NCBI RefSeq assembly: GCF_014646195.1 | Contig: NZ_BMMZ01000011.1 | Location: 1 to 64,000 of the forward strand | Source: Microlunatus endophyticus | GTDB taxonomy: Bacteria; Actinomycetota; Actinomycetes; Propionibacteriales; Propionibacteriaceae | Direction: 5' to 3' | Length of the DNA stretch: 64,000 nt | Shown here: positions 10,366 to 19,486 of the stretch, in pieces | Position numbering within the stretch: the first letter of the stretch is position 1 | Layout: every line of letters starts with the position of its first letter | Notes under the pieces: generated by a model | Database searches by the model: none | The model's input: only the letters and a program-made list of their open reading frames with translations | Told to the model about the DNA's origin: nothing | Translations under genes and position numbers: made by a program

Positions 10366-11630
10366 TGCCGAGACTCCCCGATGTGCCGATCGCAGCCGTC
10401 GCCCACCACCGGCCGCACTGGTCTGAGGTCCGTCAGACCGTCCAGCTGCGCCGATCGAGCCTGAGCCTGACCCAGCGGCGGCTGGACAACGCCCTGTCGA
10501 TCGGCGATCTGCGCACGATCGCCCGGCGTACGACGCCAAGATCGGTCTTCGACTACGTCGACGGCGCCGCCGAGGACGAGATCAGCGCCCGGCGCAACGT
10601 CCGGGCCTACGAAGAATTGATCTTCCACCCGCAGGCGCTGCGTCCGGTCGACCATCCCGACACCTCGGTACGGCTCTTCGGCCGGACGATCCCACTGCCA
10701 CTGGGCTTCGGCGCCACCGGCTACACCCGGATGATGCACCACCACGGCGAGGCCGCGGTCGCCCGGGTCGCTCAACACTTCGGCATCCCGTACGGACTGT
10801 CGACGGTCGGCACGACCACAGTGGAGGACGTCCGGGCCGCAGCACCCGAGGTCGACCTGTGGTTCCAGCTCTACGTCACCTCCGATCCACAGATCAACGA
10901 CGACCTGATCAAGCGGGCGCACAACGCCGGCTGTACGACGCTGGTGTTGACCTGCGACACCGCCGTGTCCGGCAATCGGCGCAAGGACGATCGCAACGGC
11001 CTGACGATCCCTCCGACGCTGCGGCCCTCGACGATCATCGACATGGGCCTGCATCCGTACTGGTGGGTCAACAAGCTGACAACTGATCAGATCACCTTCG
11101 CCTCGCTCGCAGGCGCCGCCAGCACCTACAACTTCAACCAGATCGCGTCCAAGATCTTCGATCCGTCCGTAGGCCTGGACAGTCTGGGTTGGGTACGGGA
11201 GCGCTGGCCCGGACGCCTGCTGGTGAAGGGAATCCTCTCCACCAAATCGGCACGTGAGGCGGTCGACGGGGGAGCGGACGGAGTGATCATCTCCAATCAC
11301 GGTGGTCGCCAACTCGATCGGACGCCGGCACCGATCACGCTCGTGCCGGCGGTCCGCAAGGAACTCGGACCGGACGTACCGATCCTGGTCGACAGCGGAA
11401 TCCGCAACGGCCAGGACATCGTCGCTGCGCGGGCCCTCGGTGCCGATGCGGCGTTGGTCGGCCGGGCCTATCTCTACGGGATCATGGCCGGCGGTCAGGA
11501 CGGTGTGGTCCGGGCGTACGAGATCCTCGCGGCCGAATACCAGCGGGCGATGCAGTTGCTCGGCGTCCGACACAGCGGTGACCTGTCGGACCAGCACGTG
11601 ACACTTCCGGGTGCTCGACCAGGTGCCTGA
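10365..11630 (+). CDS. FMN-dependent alpha-hydroxy-acid dehydrogenase (LldD-like)
   Basis: This 421-residue TIM-barrel flavoenzyme oxidises 2-hydroxy acids such as L-lactate to 2-keto acids. It shows the conserved SVFDYVDGAAEDE opening, the LPLGFGATG segment, LQLY-type WFQLYV, and the active-site SNHGGRQLD with the catalytic His near residue 313, followed by VDSGIRNGQDIVAARALGA. ATG at 10365 overlaps the preceding stop. About 45 extra residues precede the usual start of the family. Its position after an idonate-type dehydrogenase suggests a route for sugar acids or hydroxy acids rather than simple lactate use, but that is inference. Confidence 0.88.
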   Translation: MPRLPDVPIAAVAHHRPHWSEVRQTVQLRRSSLSLTQRRLDNALSIGDLRTIARRTTPRSVFDYVDGAAEDEISARRNVRAYEELIFHPQALRPVDHPDTSVRLFGRTIPLPLGFGATGYTRMMHHHGEAAVARVAQHFGIPYGLSTVGTTTVEDVRAAAPEVDLWFQLYVTSDPQINDDLIKRAHNAGCTTLVLTCDTAVSGNRRKDDRNGLTIPPTLRPSTIIDMGLHPYWWVNKLTTDQITFASLAGAASTYNFNQIASKIFDPSVGLDSLGWVRERWPGRLLVKGILSTKSAREAVDGGADGVIISNHGGRQLDRTPAPITLVPAVRKELGPDVPILVDSGIRNGQDIVAARALGADAALVGRAYLYGIMAGGQDGVVRAYEILAAEYQRAMQLLGVRHSGDLSDQHVTLPGARPGA

Positions 11631-12474
11631 CCTGATCGCGCGAGCCGCCGGCCCGGTGCGGCTGGCGGACTACCCGCCGGGCGCGGCCTTCGGGCCTCGA
11701 CGGATGCACGATTACGAGTTCGTCTGGCTACTGCGCGGATCCGCCGTCTGGACCGTCGACGATGATCGACAACTGTTGCGGCCCGGCGTGCTCGCGCTGG
11801 CCCGCCCCGACGCGGTCGACGGCTACGCGTGGGATCCGGATCGACCGTCCACGCACGCCTATGTGCACTTCGGGCTGACCGGAGCCGATCGGTTCGAACC
11901 GTCCTGGCCGACGGTTCGCAGCCTGGCTGCACTGCCCGTACTGGAGGGCATCTGCCACTACCTGCTGCAGCTGGCAACCGACCCCTCGGCGGAGTCGGCC
12001 ACCCGCCGTGATCAACTGCTGGCCCTGATGGTGGACATCTTCGTCACGGGCCCGGTGCCACGTAACGATGATCTTGGTCTGCCGTCGATGCTGGTCGCGC
12101 TGGCCGCCCGGATCCGCACCGACTGGGACCAGCACGGTATTCGTCCGTTGGGCGTGGATGTATTGGCCCGCTTCGCCGATGTCTCGGTCGGTCACCTGCA
12201 CCGGGTCTTCCGGCAGCAAGTCGGCATGGCCCCCGGACGGGCGCTGGAGTTGATTCGGCTGGCCCGTGCGGCCACTACATTGCGCCGCAGCAGCGCGACG
12301 ATCGCCGAGGTCGCGACGCTGACCGGATTTGCGAATCCCTACCACTTCTCCCGCCGTTTCAGCGCCGCCTACCAGACACCACCGGGCCGGTACCGGCAGG
12401 CGGAGGACCCGATGGACCCGCTGGCGCCGTTGCAGGACTCGGCGCTGCTGCAGCTGAACTATCTGCTCGGCTGA
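11611..12474 (+). CDS. AraC family transcriptional regulator
   Basis: This 287-residue regulator has an N-terminal cupin-like ligand-binding domain (MHDYEFVWLLRGSAVWTVDD, then LLRPGVLALARPD) and a C-terminal double helix-turn-helix (VDVLARFADVSVGHLHRVFRQQVG, then ATIAEVATLTGFANPYHFSRRF). This layout is typical of sugar-responsive activators. GTG at 11611 overlaps the end of the hydroxy-acid dehydrogenase by 20 bases, so the gene is part of that operon and probably regulates it or the amidohydrolase that follows after 34 bases. Confidence 0.9.
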   Translation: MLDQVPDLIARAAGPVRLADYPPGAAFGPRRMHDYEFVWLLRGSAVWTVDDDRQLLRPGVLALARPDAVDGYAWDPDRPSTHAYVHFGLTGADRFEPSWPTVRSLAALPVLEGICHYLLQLATDPSAESATRRDQLLALMVDIFVTGPVPRNDDLGLPSMLVALAARIRTDWDQHGIRPLGVDVLARFADVSVGHLHRVFRQQVGMAPGRALELIRLARAATTLRRSSATIAEVATLTGFANPYHFSRRFSAAYQTPPGRYRQAEDPMDPLAPLQDSALLQLNYLLG

Positions 12475-12508
12475 TGATCATGATCGTGAACGACGAGAGG
12501 GCGCAGCC

Positions 12509-14023
12509 GTGACCAGCTGTGAAGGCGTGATGGGGGCGTACTGGGTGGTCGATGTCCGGCGGCCCGGCGAGGAGCAGCGGCTGGATCTGCACGTCGCCGA
12601 CGGCCGGGTGACCGAGGTCGTCGATCATCAGGAGGCCCGGCCGGGGCGGGTGATCGACGCCGACGGGCGCTGGTTGATCCCCGGACTCTTCGACGGACAC
12701 GTCCATGCCACCCAGTACGCGATCGACCGCAGCCGGATCGGTCTGGTCGGGGTCTCATCGGCAGCCGAGGCCGTCGAGGTGGTGGCAGCGGCACTGGACA
12801 GACCAGGACAGGATGGCGGGGCTCGGCGGGCGGCGGCCCGGGACGGAGTGCCGGTGGTCGGCGCCCGCTTCCGGGACGGTTTGTGGCCCGACGTGCCGAC
12901 CACCCGGCTGCTCGACGAACGCTTCGGCGATCTTCCGGTGATCATGGTCAGCGGCGACCTGCATTGCGGCTGGGCCAACCGCGCCGGCTGGTCGATGCTG
13001 GGCATCACGGAGCCACCGGAGGGTGTGTTGCGCGAGAAGCTCTGGATGGACGCCCTGGGCAGGATTCCGCAGCCACGGTCGGGCAGCACCGACGAACTGC
13101 TGGACACCGCATTGCGGGAGGCGGCCGGCCGCGGGCTGGTCGGCCTCCGGGACTTCGAATTCGCCGACAACCTGAGCAGCTGGGAACGCCGGCGTGCTGC
13201 CGGTGGGATCGGCATCCGGGTCCAGGCCGGCATCATCGCTGAGTATCTGGCCGCCGGAAACGCCCGCGGACTGCGGACCGGCGACGTGCTGGCCGGCACC
13301 GACGGCCTGGTCACCATGGGACCGCTGAAGGTGCTGATCGACGGGTCGCTCAACACCCGGACCGCGTACTGCCACACGCCGTATCCCGACGGTGATCATT
13401 ATGGCGAACTGGTGGTCGATCACGATTCGTTGGTCGCACAGATGCAACTGGCCCGGCAACACGGCCTGGAGATCGCCGTGCACGCGATCGGCGACCGGGC
13501 CAACACGATCGCGCTGGATTGCTTCGAGGAAACGGGAATCCGGGGGAGGATCGAGCATGCCCAGCTGGTGCTGCCGGCGGATCTGCCCCGGTTCGCGCAG
13601 CTCGGCGTGACCGCGAGCATGCAGCCGTGGCACGCGATCGACGACTGGGAGATCGCCGGCCACTACTGGGGACGGACGGCGGCGATCAATTTCGGGTTCG
13701 CGTCGCTGGCTGCTGCGGGAGCGACGATCGAATTCGGATCCGATGCGCCGGTCGCGCCGCTCGATCCATGGGGGTGGATCGCCGCCGCCGTCGATCGGGA
13801 GCCGATCATCGGCCGGCCCTGGCATGCCGAGGAGCAGGTCTCGGTCCGGCAGGCCATCGCCTGGTCGGCACTCGGCCGCGCCGAGGTGCGCGCCGGCGAT
13901 CCCGGCGACTTCGCGTTGCTCGACCAGGACCCGTACGCGCTGTCGGCCAAGGAATTGACGGCGATCGAGGTGCATGCCACCGCGGTCGCCGGCCGGTGGG
14001 TGCACGGGCCCGACGCGGAGTAG
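12509..14023 (+). CDS. Amidohydrolase, YtcJ-like metal-dependent hydrolase
   Basis: This 504-residue TIM-barrel hydrolase is of the amidohydrolase superfamily. The first metal pair is in DGHVHATQ (His64, His66). Other conserved pieces are LKVLIDGSLNTRTA, the histidine segment AVHAIGDRAN, IEHAQL and the final GSDAPVAPLDPWGWI with the catalytic Asp. Residues 1-60 and the last 60 form the small composite beta-domain. Members of the YtcJ group are mostly uncharacterised amide or ester hydrolases. It follows the AraC gene in the same direction; the gap has a GATCATGATC string but no clear terminator. The substrate is unknown. Confidence 0.87.
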   Translation: MTSCEGVMGAYWVVDVRRPGEEQRLDLHVADGRVTEVVDHQEARPGRVIDADGRWLIPGLFDGHVHATQYAIDRSRIGLVGVSSAAEAVEVVAAALDRPGQDGGARRAAARDGVPVVGARFRDGLWPDVPTTRLLDERFGDLPVIMVSGDLHCGWANRAGWSMLGITEPPEGVLREKLWMDALGRIPQPRSGSTDELLDTALREAAGRGLVGLRDFEFADNLSSWERRRAAGGIGIRVQAGIIAEYLAAGNARGLRTGDVLAGTDGLVTMGPLKVLIDGSLNTRTAYCHTPYPDGDHYGELVVDHDSLVAQMQLARQHGLEIAVHAIGDRANTIALDCFEETGIRGRIEHAQLVLPADLPRFAQLGVTASMQPWHAIDDWEIAGHYWGRTAAINFGFASLAAAGATIEFGSDAPVAPLDPWGWIAAAVDREPIIGRPWHAEEQVSVRQAIAWSALGRAEVRAGDPGDFALLDQDPYALSAKELTAIEVHATAVAGRWVHGPDAE

Positions 14024-14033
14024 CTTGCACCCC

Positions 14034-14495
14034 ATGGTGGAGATCCGGTCCGTCCGTCATGAGGGTCGGACGTACGAGGTGCACGTCCACCACGATGTGG
14101 TGCGGTTGCCCGACGGCACGCCGATCACTGCGGTCTCGTTCGACCCGGCCGATCCGTACGCACGCGACCGGGATCCCGACTTCGGGCTCTATCTCGATCC
14201 GCGCTGGCGGCCGTCCTGGGACCATGATCATCTCGACTGGCCGGACTTCGGCGTGCCGGCCGACCGAGCGATCGTCCTCAGCGACCTCGGATCGCTGCTG
14301 GATCGCGCTCGGCAGGGCCAGTCCGTCGAGATCGGCTGTCTGGGCGGTCACGGCAGGACCGGCACGGCGCTGGCACTGCTCGCCGTCCTCGCGGGACATC
14401 CGTCTGACGATGCCGTGGCCTGGGTGCGTACGCACTATTGCCCGAAGGCCGTCGAGACCGACGAGCAGCAGGCGTACGTCACACAGGCACAGTGA
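14034..14495 (+). CDS. Protein-tyrosine phosphatase family protein
   Basis: This small protein of 153 residues carries the phosphatase signature CX5R as GCLGGHGRTG, near residue 102, with the usual small residues after the Arg. A possible general acid Asp is in the WPDFGVP segment near residue 70. It resembles the protein-tyrosine/dual-specificity phosphatase fold and lacks membrane segments. ATG at 14034 is 10 bases after the amidohydrolase stop, so it is likely in the same transcript. Its 3' end overlaps the convergent broken HNH gene by 17 bases. Confidence 0.75.
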   Translation: MVEIRSVRHEGRTYEVHVHHDVVRLPDGTPITAVSFDPADPYARDRDPDFGLYLDPRWRPSWDHDHLDWPDFGVPADRAIVLSDLGSLLDRARQGQSVEIGCLGGHGRTGTALALLAVLAGHPSDDAVAWVRTHYCPKAVETDEQQAYVTQAQ

Positions 14496-16060
14496 ACCGA
14501 CCGGCCGTACCGAGCTGCCAGACGGCATCCGCGAACGCACCGGTGCCGAGATCGCTGGTGCCCGACGGGTCGACAACCAGGGTGCGACCGAACACCGTGC
14601 GCCAAAGGAAGATGCCCGGAATCGCTTGCACCACACGGATGTCGCCGAAGGTCTTGAGCCGATGCTCGGCCCGGTTCAGAGGACCGAGACCATGCATCCC
14701 GGTTTGGCCCGGTGGACCCTGCGGCGGCGGCCGGTACGGGACCGTGTGGTCGATGTCCATCGTGCGGTAGGTGCTGCTCGAGTGGGGAAACACCGAAGCA
14801 GGAGACCTGGCCAGCAGCCCGTCCCGCATGCGATCGGGGATCTCGTAGGAGTCCAGCGGCCGGATGGTCGCGGGATTGAGATGGGGCAGGAGTTTGACGT
14901 TGACCCTTCGCCCAGCCGGTCGCGGACGACGTCGAGCAGCGCAGTCCCGAGAGTCTCGATCCGCGCCACCGTGGCATCGGGTCGTCGCCATTGGCCGTCA
15001 GGTCGGCGTTGATGATCGCGTAGTCGCTGACGTGCACGTGCAGCACACAGGTCGGCAGGAACCGCCGGGGATCGATCGCCTTGACGAATGCCGCCAGGGC
15101 GCGGTGACGCGCCTCATCGCTGACCGGATCTGGCGCTGGTTGCTGGGTGGGCTCGTCGGGTGGTGGTTCGTGGGGTGGTGGCTCGTCGGGTGATGACTCG
15201 TCGTGGGGCTGCTCGAAAGCGTTGGCCAGGTCGGAGAACAGATCAAGATCGTGATCTTCGAGCAGGATCCGCGCTGCCAGGAACGGTTTGGCCAGGACGC
15301 CGAGCGCAACGGCTTCCCATTCTGCCTTGGACTCGGCGCCGTGGGCTCGGACGCCCTCGGGCAGACGCTTCTGGGCTGCGAGAATCATCAGGGTGTCGGC
15401 GAGGCGGCTCACGGTCGCCTGCAGCCAGATCGCATCCGGTGCGTCGAGGGTCGCCCAGACCAGCTTGAGGCCCGCCTCGGTCGACTGGCCGACTTTGAAC
15501 GAGCGGGCAGGGAGCAACTTCTCGCTGTTCTCCCGGACCCGTTCGGAGTCCACTCGCAGGATCTCGGCGTCGATCAGCCGTTCGAGCCGGATCCGCCCGG
15601 CCTTGTTGAGATGGTGGGCCAGCCGGGAGTCGATCTCCGCACATTGTTTCTTGGAGAGATGCCGGGTCTGCCGGGCCACCAGGCGTGCCTTCCAGGCGTG
15701 TCTTCCAGGCGTCGACCCAGGCGCGCCCGACCAGCTGCCAGATCCGTGGGAATCGGAACTTCAGATCGAGCACGTCGGCGATCAGACTGACCGCCTGGTG
15801 GACATTCAGCCCGATCTCGAGGCCGATGCGTCCGGGCGCGGTCTCGGCCACATCCGGTGTCCCGTCCCCGCCGAACAGCATCGCCCGCTCGGCGGCCAGA
15901 TCCAGGCGCACGTCCGGCGGGCAGAGCTCGTCGCCGGGATTGATGATCGCGAAGTGGGCGGCATACTCCAACAGTTGGCAGTCAGCCGCCTTCCGGGCGC
16001 GGACACAGTCGACGGCGGCGGCAACAGTGCCGCTTTCGTCGAGTTCTTCCAGCCCCGGAT
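14479..16060 (-). pseudogene. DUF222-HNH endonuclease gene broken by frameshifts
   Basis: Conceptual translation on the minus strand recovers one DUF222-HNH protein only if three frame changes are allowed. The N-terminal part (LEELDESGTVAAAV, then YAAHFAIINPGDE and IGLNVHQAVSLIADVL) runs to about 15700. A 13-bp tandem duplication there shifts the frame into the middle part (RQTRHLSKKQCAEIDSRLA to YAIINADLTANGDD). About 14,985 a net -1 change leads to VARIETLGTALLDVVRDRLGEG. A second net -1 change near 14,900 leads to the C-terminal part with PLDSYEIPDRMRD and the HNH-like TMDIDHTVPY...NRAEHRLKT, ending at 14479. No ATG, GTG or good TTG start is visible in frame at the 5' end. This family is present in many copies in Propionibacteriaceae, and decayed copies are common. 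It is probably non-functional. Confidence 0.82.
15689..15712. repeat. 13-bp-period tandem duplication causing a frameshift
   Basis: CTTCCAGGCGT occurs at 15689-15699 and again at 15702-15712. Removing one 13-bp unit restores a continuous reading frame (WVDAWK-ARLVARQTR) across the first break of the DUF222-HNH gene. Confidence 0.8.
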
Positions 16061-16108
16061 GACGAGATTTACTGTAGAGGTGGGGTCTGACAGTCCTTCG
16101 GACCTCGC

Positions 16109-16939
16109 CTATTGCCTGTGGATGAAACCGATCAGAGCGTCGACGGCCTGCTTCGCCGTGCGGTCGGAGCGTAGCGGCTGGGTGTGCCGACCGTGGATGA
16201 ACTGCAGCCCCGCGACGATCATGCCCGCGGTGATCGTTACCTCATCGAGAGGTGCCGGCAGCCTGGCTCGATAACCCGCGACGACCGCCGTCCTCAGCTC
16301 CTCGGGGATTCCGGTGTTTCCGTTGTCCAGAAGGGCGATGAACGCCGCCCGCCCGATGTCGATCCCGAACGGTGCCAGCGAGGCGGTCTCCCAGTCGAGG
16401 ATGGTGCCGCCGCCTTCATGATCAAGGTAGTTCCCGCTGCCCGGATCGCCATGGGTCAGCGTCGCTCGTCCTGTCGCGATGTGTCGGACCGCAGCAGCCA
16501 CCCGATCCGCATGATCGTTGATCAAGCTCCGGACCGCCGCGAGGCGCTCCAGATGATCAGTCGCGAACTGTTCTGCACCCACATGGGGGAGCGGGCAGTC
16601 ATCGATTGGCGCGGCCACCAGCCGGGCAAGATCGAATCCCATCCGTCGCCAGCCGGCGGCTTGGTGGGTGCGAACACCTGCTTCGCGTGTGAGGACGAGG
16701 CAGTAGCCACCCTCGGGCGGCCGCCAGGCGTCGATCACCCTGGGCACACGCAGACCGCAGCCGGCGGCGTACGTCAGCGCGATCGCTTCGTGGCGGAGCC
16801 TCCCGTGGTTCGCCTGCTGCTTGACCACCACCGGCCGGCCGGCCGGCAGCGTGCCGAAGCGGGTGTGGTTCTTCGAGCCGCCGGACGTTCGCTCGCCGAG
16901 CGTGACCCTACGACCGTCGGGAAGGGTGACTGACTGCAT
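16109..16939 (-). CDS. Aminoglycoside/fructosamine-type phosphotransferase family protein
   Basis: This 276-residue kinase-like protein is of the APH/fructosamine-kinase superfamily. It has a VVVKQQ lysine near residue 40, the catalytic loop HGDPGSGN (His163, Asp165, Asn170) and a metal-binding ILDWE (Asp182). The glycine-rich loop at the N-terminus is weak. The closest look is to homoserine/fructosamine or small-molecule kinases rather than drug-resistance enzymes, but the substrate cannot be told. It lies 8 bases downstream of the serine hydrolase on the same strand, so the two form an operon. Confidence 0.78.
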   Translation of the reverse strand: MQSVTLPDGRRVTLGERTSGGSKNHTRFGTLPAGRPVVVKQQANHGRLRHEAIALTYAAGCGLRVPRVIDAWRPPEGGYCLVLTREAGVRTHQAAGWRRMGFDLARLVAAPIDDCPLPHVGAEQFATDHLERLAAVRSLINDHADRVAAAVRHIATGRATLTHGDPGSGNYLDHEGGGTILDWETASLAPFGIDIGRAAFIALLDNGNTGIPEELRTAVVAGYRARLPAPLDEVTITAGMIVAGLQFIHGRHTQPLRSDRTAKQAVDALIGFIHRQ

Positions 16940-16947
16940 CAGGCCGG

Positions 16948-18156
16948 TCAGCGGCAGGCGGCGAAGACCTCATCGGCGACGGCGGCCAGGTGGGCCATGT
17001 CGTCGTCGCGATGGGTCCGCAGGTTTGTCAGATAGGCGAAGGCAAGATCATGATCGGGATCGGCCCAGGCGACACAGCAGTTGCTGCCGTTGTGGCCGAA
17101 GGTGTCGGCAGTACTCCGATAGCCGAAGGGCGGAATGCCCCCGGGTCCGCGGCTGCCGCCCAGCTGGAAACCGTACGACCACGGGATCCGGGTATGGCAG
17201 AAGCGGTCGCGCTCGCCGGTGCTGGACGGTGTCCTGGCAGCGGCGATCGTCTCGGGTCGGATGAGCTGTCGTCCGCCGACCCGGCCGCCGGCGAGCAGCA
17301 TCTGGAAGAAGCGGGCGGTGTCATATGCCGTCCCGGACATCCCGGCACTGGGCATGATCGCCTGCCGGGTCCCGGGCCGGTTGATGCCGCCTGCGGCGAC
17401 CCGGCCGCCGAGGTGCCGGAAGACGACCGGCACCTGCCGCGGCCACTCGTCGGCGCCGATGCCGAGGTGGGTGTCGTGGACGCCGAGTGGGATCAGCAAC
17501 TCCTGCCGCATCAGGTCGGCGAACGACCGTCCGGTGACCCGCTGGAGCACCTCGCCCAGGATGAATCCGAAGATCAGGAACTGATAGGCCGGATCGCCGC
17601 CCGGCTCACGGCGGGGCCGGGTCGCCTCGATCGCCCGGACCGCCTGCTGCCAGTCGACACAGCTCAGCAGGTCACGGATCGGCGAACCGGCGGTGGAGAA
17701 CCCGGTCCGATGCTGCAACACGTGCCGGAGGGTGATCCGGTCCTTGCCGTGGCGGCCGAATTCCGGCCAGTAGGTGGCGACCCGCTCGTCGAGGTCCACG
17801 GTGCCCCGTTCGGCCATCAGATGCACGAGCGTGGTGGTGTAGGGCTTGGTCGTGGAGAACATCCAGAAGAGGCTGTCCGGTGCACAGTCGACGGCCTCGT
17901 TCAGGACCACCTCGCCATGGCGCAGCACGCACAACTGGGCCGATGCATTCCGACGCCGCACCAGATCGACCGCGCGGTGCAGCTGCCGGCGATCCATGCC
18001 CACCGATGCCGGATCGACAGCGGTCGCCGCGGGTGCAGAGGCAGCGGTCGAGTCAGTCTGGGTGCTCGGGCAAGGCTGGGTGTTCGGGGCGGTGTGGCGG
18101 ATCGGCGCGAGCAGGCTCGGCAGACGCAGGAGCGGCGGTTGCAGCGATAGGTGCAC
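16948..18156 (-). CDS. Serine hydrolase, class C beta-lactamase/esterase family
   Basis: This 402-residue protein has the serine-hydrolase SxxK motif STTK (Ser101, Lys104). The position of the second YxN motif reads YQF, and a HNG in place of KTG lies near residue 365. This pattern fits esterases and peptidases of the class C family (EstB type) rather than a true beta-lactamase. The first 55 residues are Pro/Ala/Thr-rich and carry no convincing signal peptide, so the true start may be internal, for example at Met54. It leads a two-gene operon with the phosphotransferase. Confidence 0.82.
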   Translation of the reverse strand: MHLSLQPPLLRLPSLLAPIRHTAPNTQPCPSTQTDSTAASAPAATAVDPASVGMDRRQLHRAVDLVRRRNASAQLCVLRHGEVVLNEAVDCAPDSLFWMFSTTKPYTTTLVHLMAERGTVDLDERVATYWPEFGRHGKDRITLRHVLQHRTGFSTAGSPIRDLLSCVDWQQAVRAIEATRPRREPGGDPAYQFLIFGFILGEVLQRVTGRSFADLMRQELLIPLGVHDTHLGIGADEWPRQVPVVFRHLGGRVAAGGINRPGTRQAIMPSAGMSGTAYDTARFFQMLLAGGRVGGRQLIRPETIAAARTPSSTGERDRFCHTRIPWSYGFQLGGSRGPGGIPPFGYRSTADTFGHNGSNCCVAWADPDHDLAFAYLTNLRTHRDDDMAHLAAVADEVFAACR

Positions 18157-18209
18157 GAGCAGACCTCGGATCCTGCGGCGCGTTCAACGAGGGTTCACCC
18201 GACAGCGGC

Positions 18210-18221
18210 GGGTGATCACCC
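18210..18221. promoter_or_regulatory. 12-bp palindrome upstream of the serine hydrolase
   Basis: GGGTGATCACCC is a perfect palindrome in the gap between the serine hydrolase start and the end of the LacI gene. It may be an operator for the hydrolase operon. Because TGATCA is common in this genome, the evidence is weak. Confidence 0.3.
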
Positions 18222-18307
18222 AGCATGACACACCGCCGCAAGAGCGATGCAAGACGCAGATCACCTGAGCGTCGCCTTCCTGCCACCCAGGCGAGGTGGC
18301 CGGCCGG

Positions 18308-19348
18308 TCAGTCGGCGGCAGGGGAAACCGCCTCACGCGGCGGGGCCGTCGTCCTCCGGACGACGAGCGTCGTCGCCAGTTCCTCGCGCGGCAGGCTGTG
18401 ACCGGTGTCGGCCAGCCGCAGCAGCAGTCGCAGCGCCGCGGCACCCATCTCGGCGATCGGCTGCCGTACGGTCGTCAGCCCGGCCCACTGTGCTTCGGGC
18501 AGATCATCGAAGCCGACCACGCTGAGGTCGCCGGGGATGGCGATCCCACGATCGGCTGCGACCTGCAGCAGTGACAGCGCCAGGTGGTCGGAGTCGGCGA
18601 AGATCGCGGTCGGCGGCTCGGCGGTGTCGAGCAGCAGAGCGGCAGCCTCGGCCTTGTCCGACCGCGAATCCCAGTGCACGATCTGGTCCACATGTCCTCC
18701 GGCCAGTTCGACGGTCGACCGGAATCCGTCGATCCGGGCCCGGCTGAAGAGCAGCTTGGCGCTCTCGGCCAACACGCCGAAGCGCCGGTGTCCCAGCCCC
18801 AGCAGGTGCTCGGCGACGTCACGTCCCGCCGACCAGTTCGTGGTGCCGATACTGGTGCGGTCGTCCGGCGGCTGGTCGACCGGATCGAGCAGTACGACCG
18901 GGACGCCGGCGGCGTCGAGGATGGCCAGCTGCTGGGCCGATGCGTCGACCAGAGCCAGCACGGCGCCGCGGGACTCGCGGGCCAGCATCCGGGTCACCCA
19001 GTCCTCGCGGTCGCCGGTCCGGGCGACGGTGACGACAAGATCGAGGCCTGCGTCGGCAGCCGCGCTCTCCACGCCGACCAGTACCTGATTGGCCCAGCCG
19101 CCGCCGACGCCGGCCAGCACCAGGTCGATCAGCCTGCGCTCGGGACCCCGGCGGATGCCCGACCGCGGTCCCGGGGTGGGCGTACGGCGCCGGTAGCCGG
19201 TTTCGGCGACCAGGTCCATGATTCGTTGCCGGGTGGCCGCCGACACGTCGGAGCGGCCGTTGATGACCTTGGACACGGTCGGGATCGTGGTGCCCGCCCT
19301 GGCGGCGATGTCGGCGAGGGTTGGCGGGCGGCCGGTCCGGTCAGTCAT
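18308..19348 (-). CDS. LacI family transcriptional regulator
   Basis: This sugar-responsive repressor has about 346 residues. The N-terminal helix-turn-helix reads TLADIAARAGTTIPTVSKVINGRSDVS, with the hinge-type YRRR after it. The periplasmic-binding-protein-like effector domain follows, including the LVDASAQQLAILDAAGVPVVLLD and VVGFDDLPEAQWAGLTTVRQP segments. ATG at 19348 is used; a longer frame reaching 19438 is rejected because it lacks family sequence and would cover the control region. It is divergent from the ThuA-Gfo/Idh operon, and two identical TTGCGCAA palindromes lie in the shared gap. It very probably represses that operon and itself. Confidence 0.92.
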   Translation of the reverse strand: MTDRTGRPPTLADIAARAGTTIPTVSKVINGRSDVSAATRQRIMDLVAETGYRRRTPTPGPRSGIRRGPERRLIDLVLAGVGGGWANQVLVGVESAAADAGLDLVVTVARTGDREDWVTRMLARESRGAVLALVDASAQQLAILDAAGVPVVLLDPVDQPPDDRTSIGTTNWSAGRDVAEHLLGLGHRRFGVLAESAKLLFSRARIDGFRSTVELAGGHVDQIVHWDSRSDKAEAAALLLDTAEPPTAIFADSDHLALSLLQVAADRGIAIPGDLSVVGFDDLPEAQWAGLTTVRQPIAEMGAAALRLLLRLADTGHSLPREELATTLVVRRTTAPPREAVSPAAD

Positions 19349-19376
19349 GGCTCCATCATCATCCGCGGCACACATT

Positions 19377-19384
19377 TTGCGCAA
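19377..19384. promoter_or_regulatory. LacI-family operator 1
   Basis: TTGCGCAA with the central CG typical of LacI-family operators, within the larger partial palindrome ATTTTGCGCAACAT (19374-19387). It lies next to the LacI start and upstream of the TTGACA box. Confidence 0.65.
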
Positions 19385-19396
19385 CATGACGAGCCG

Positions 19397-19425
19397 TTGA
19401 CACGCGCCGTTACGAGTGGAAAGCT
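19397..19425 (+). promoter_or_regulatory. Candidate promoter of the thuA operon
   Basis: A perfect -35 TTGACA at 19397-19402 is followed after 17 bases by a poor -10 (AAAGCT, 19420-19425). It lies between the two TTGCGCAA operators. The -10 match is weak. Confidence 0.4.
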
Positions 19426-19453
19426 CGAGGATGGTCATTTGACCAGCGCAAGA

Positions 19454-19461
19454 TTGCGCAA
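19454..19461. promoter_or_regulatory. LacI-family operator 2
   Basis: The second TTGCGCAA copy, 77 bases centre-to-centre from the first and downstream of the candidate promoter, 26 bases before the ThuA start. Paired sites at this distance allow repression by looping. Confidence 0.65.
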
Positions 19462-19486
19462 CTTCACGAGGAGAACTTCAGCGCTG

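Noticed and set aside
15689..15712. 13-bp duplication as the target-site scar of an insertion sequence
   Set aside because: The two copies are directly adjacent with no inserted element or terminal inverted repeats; slippage or local duplication is simpler.
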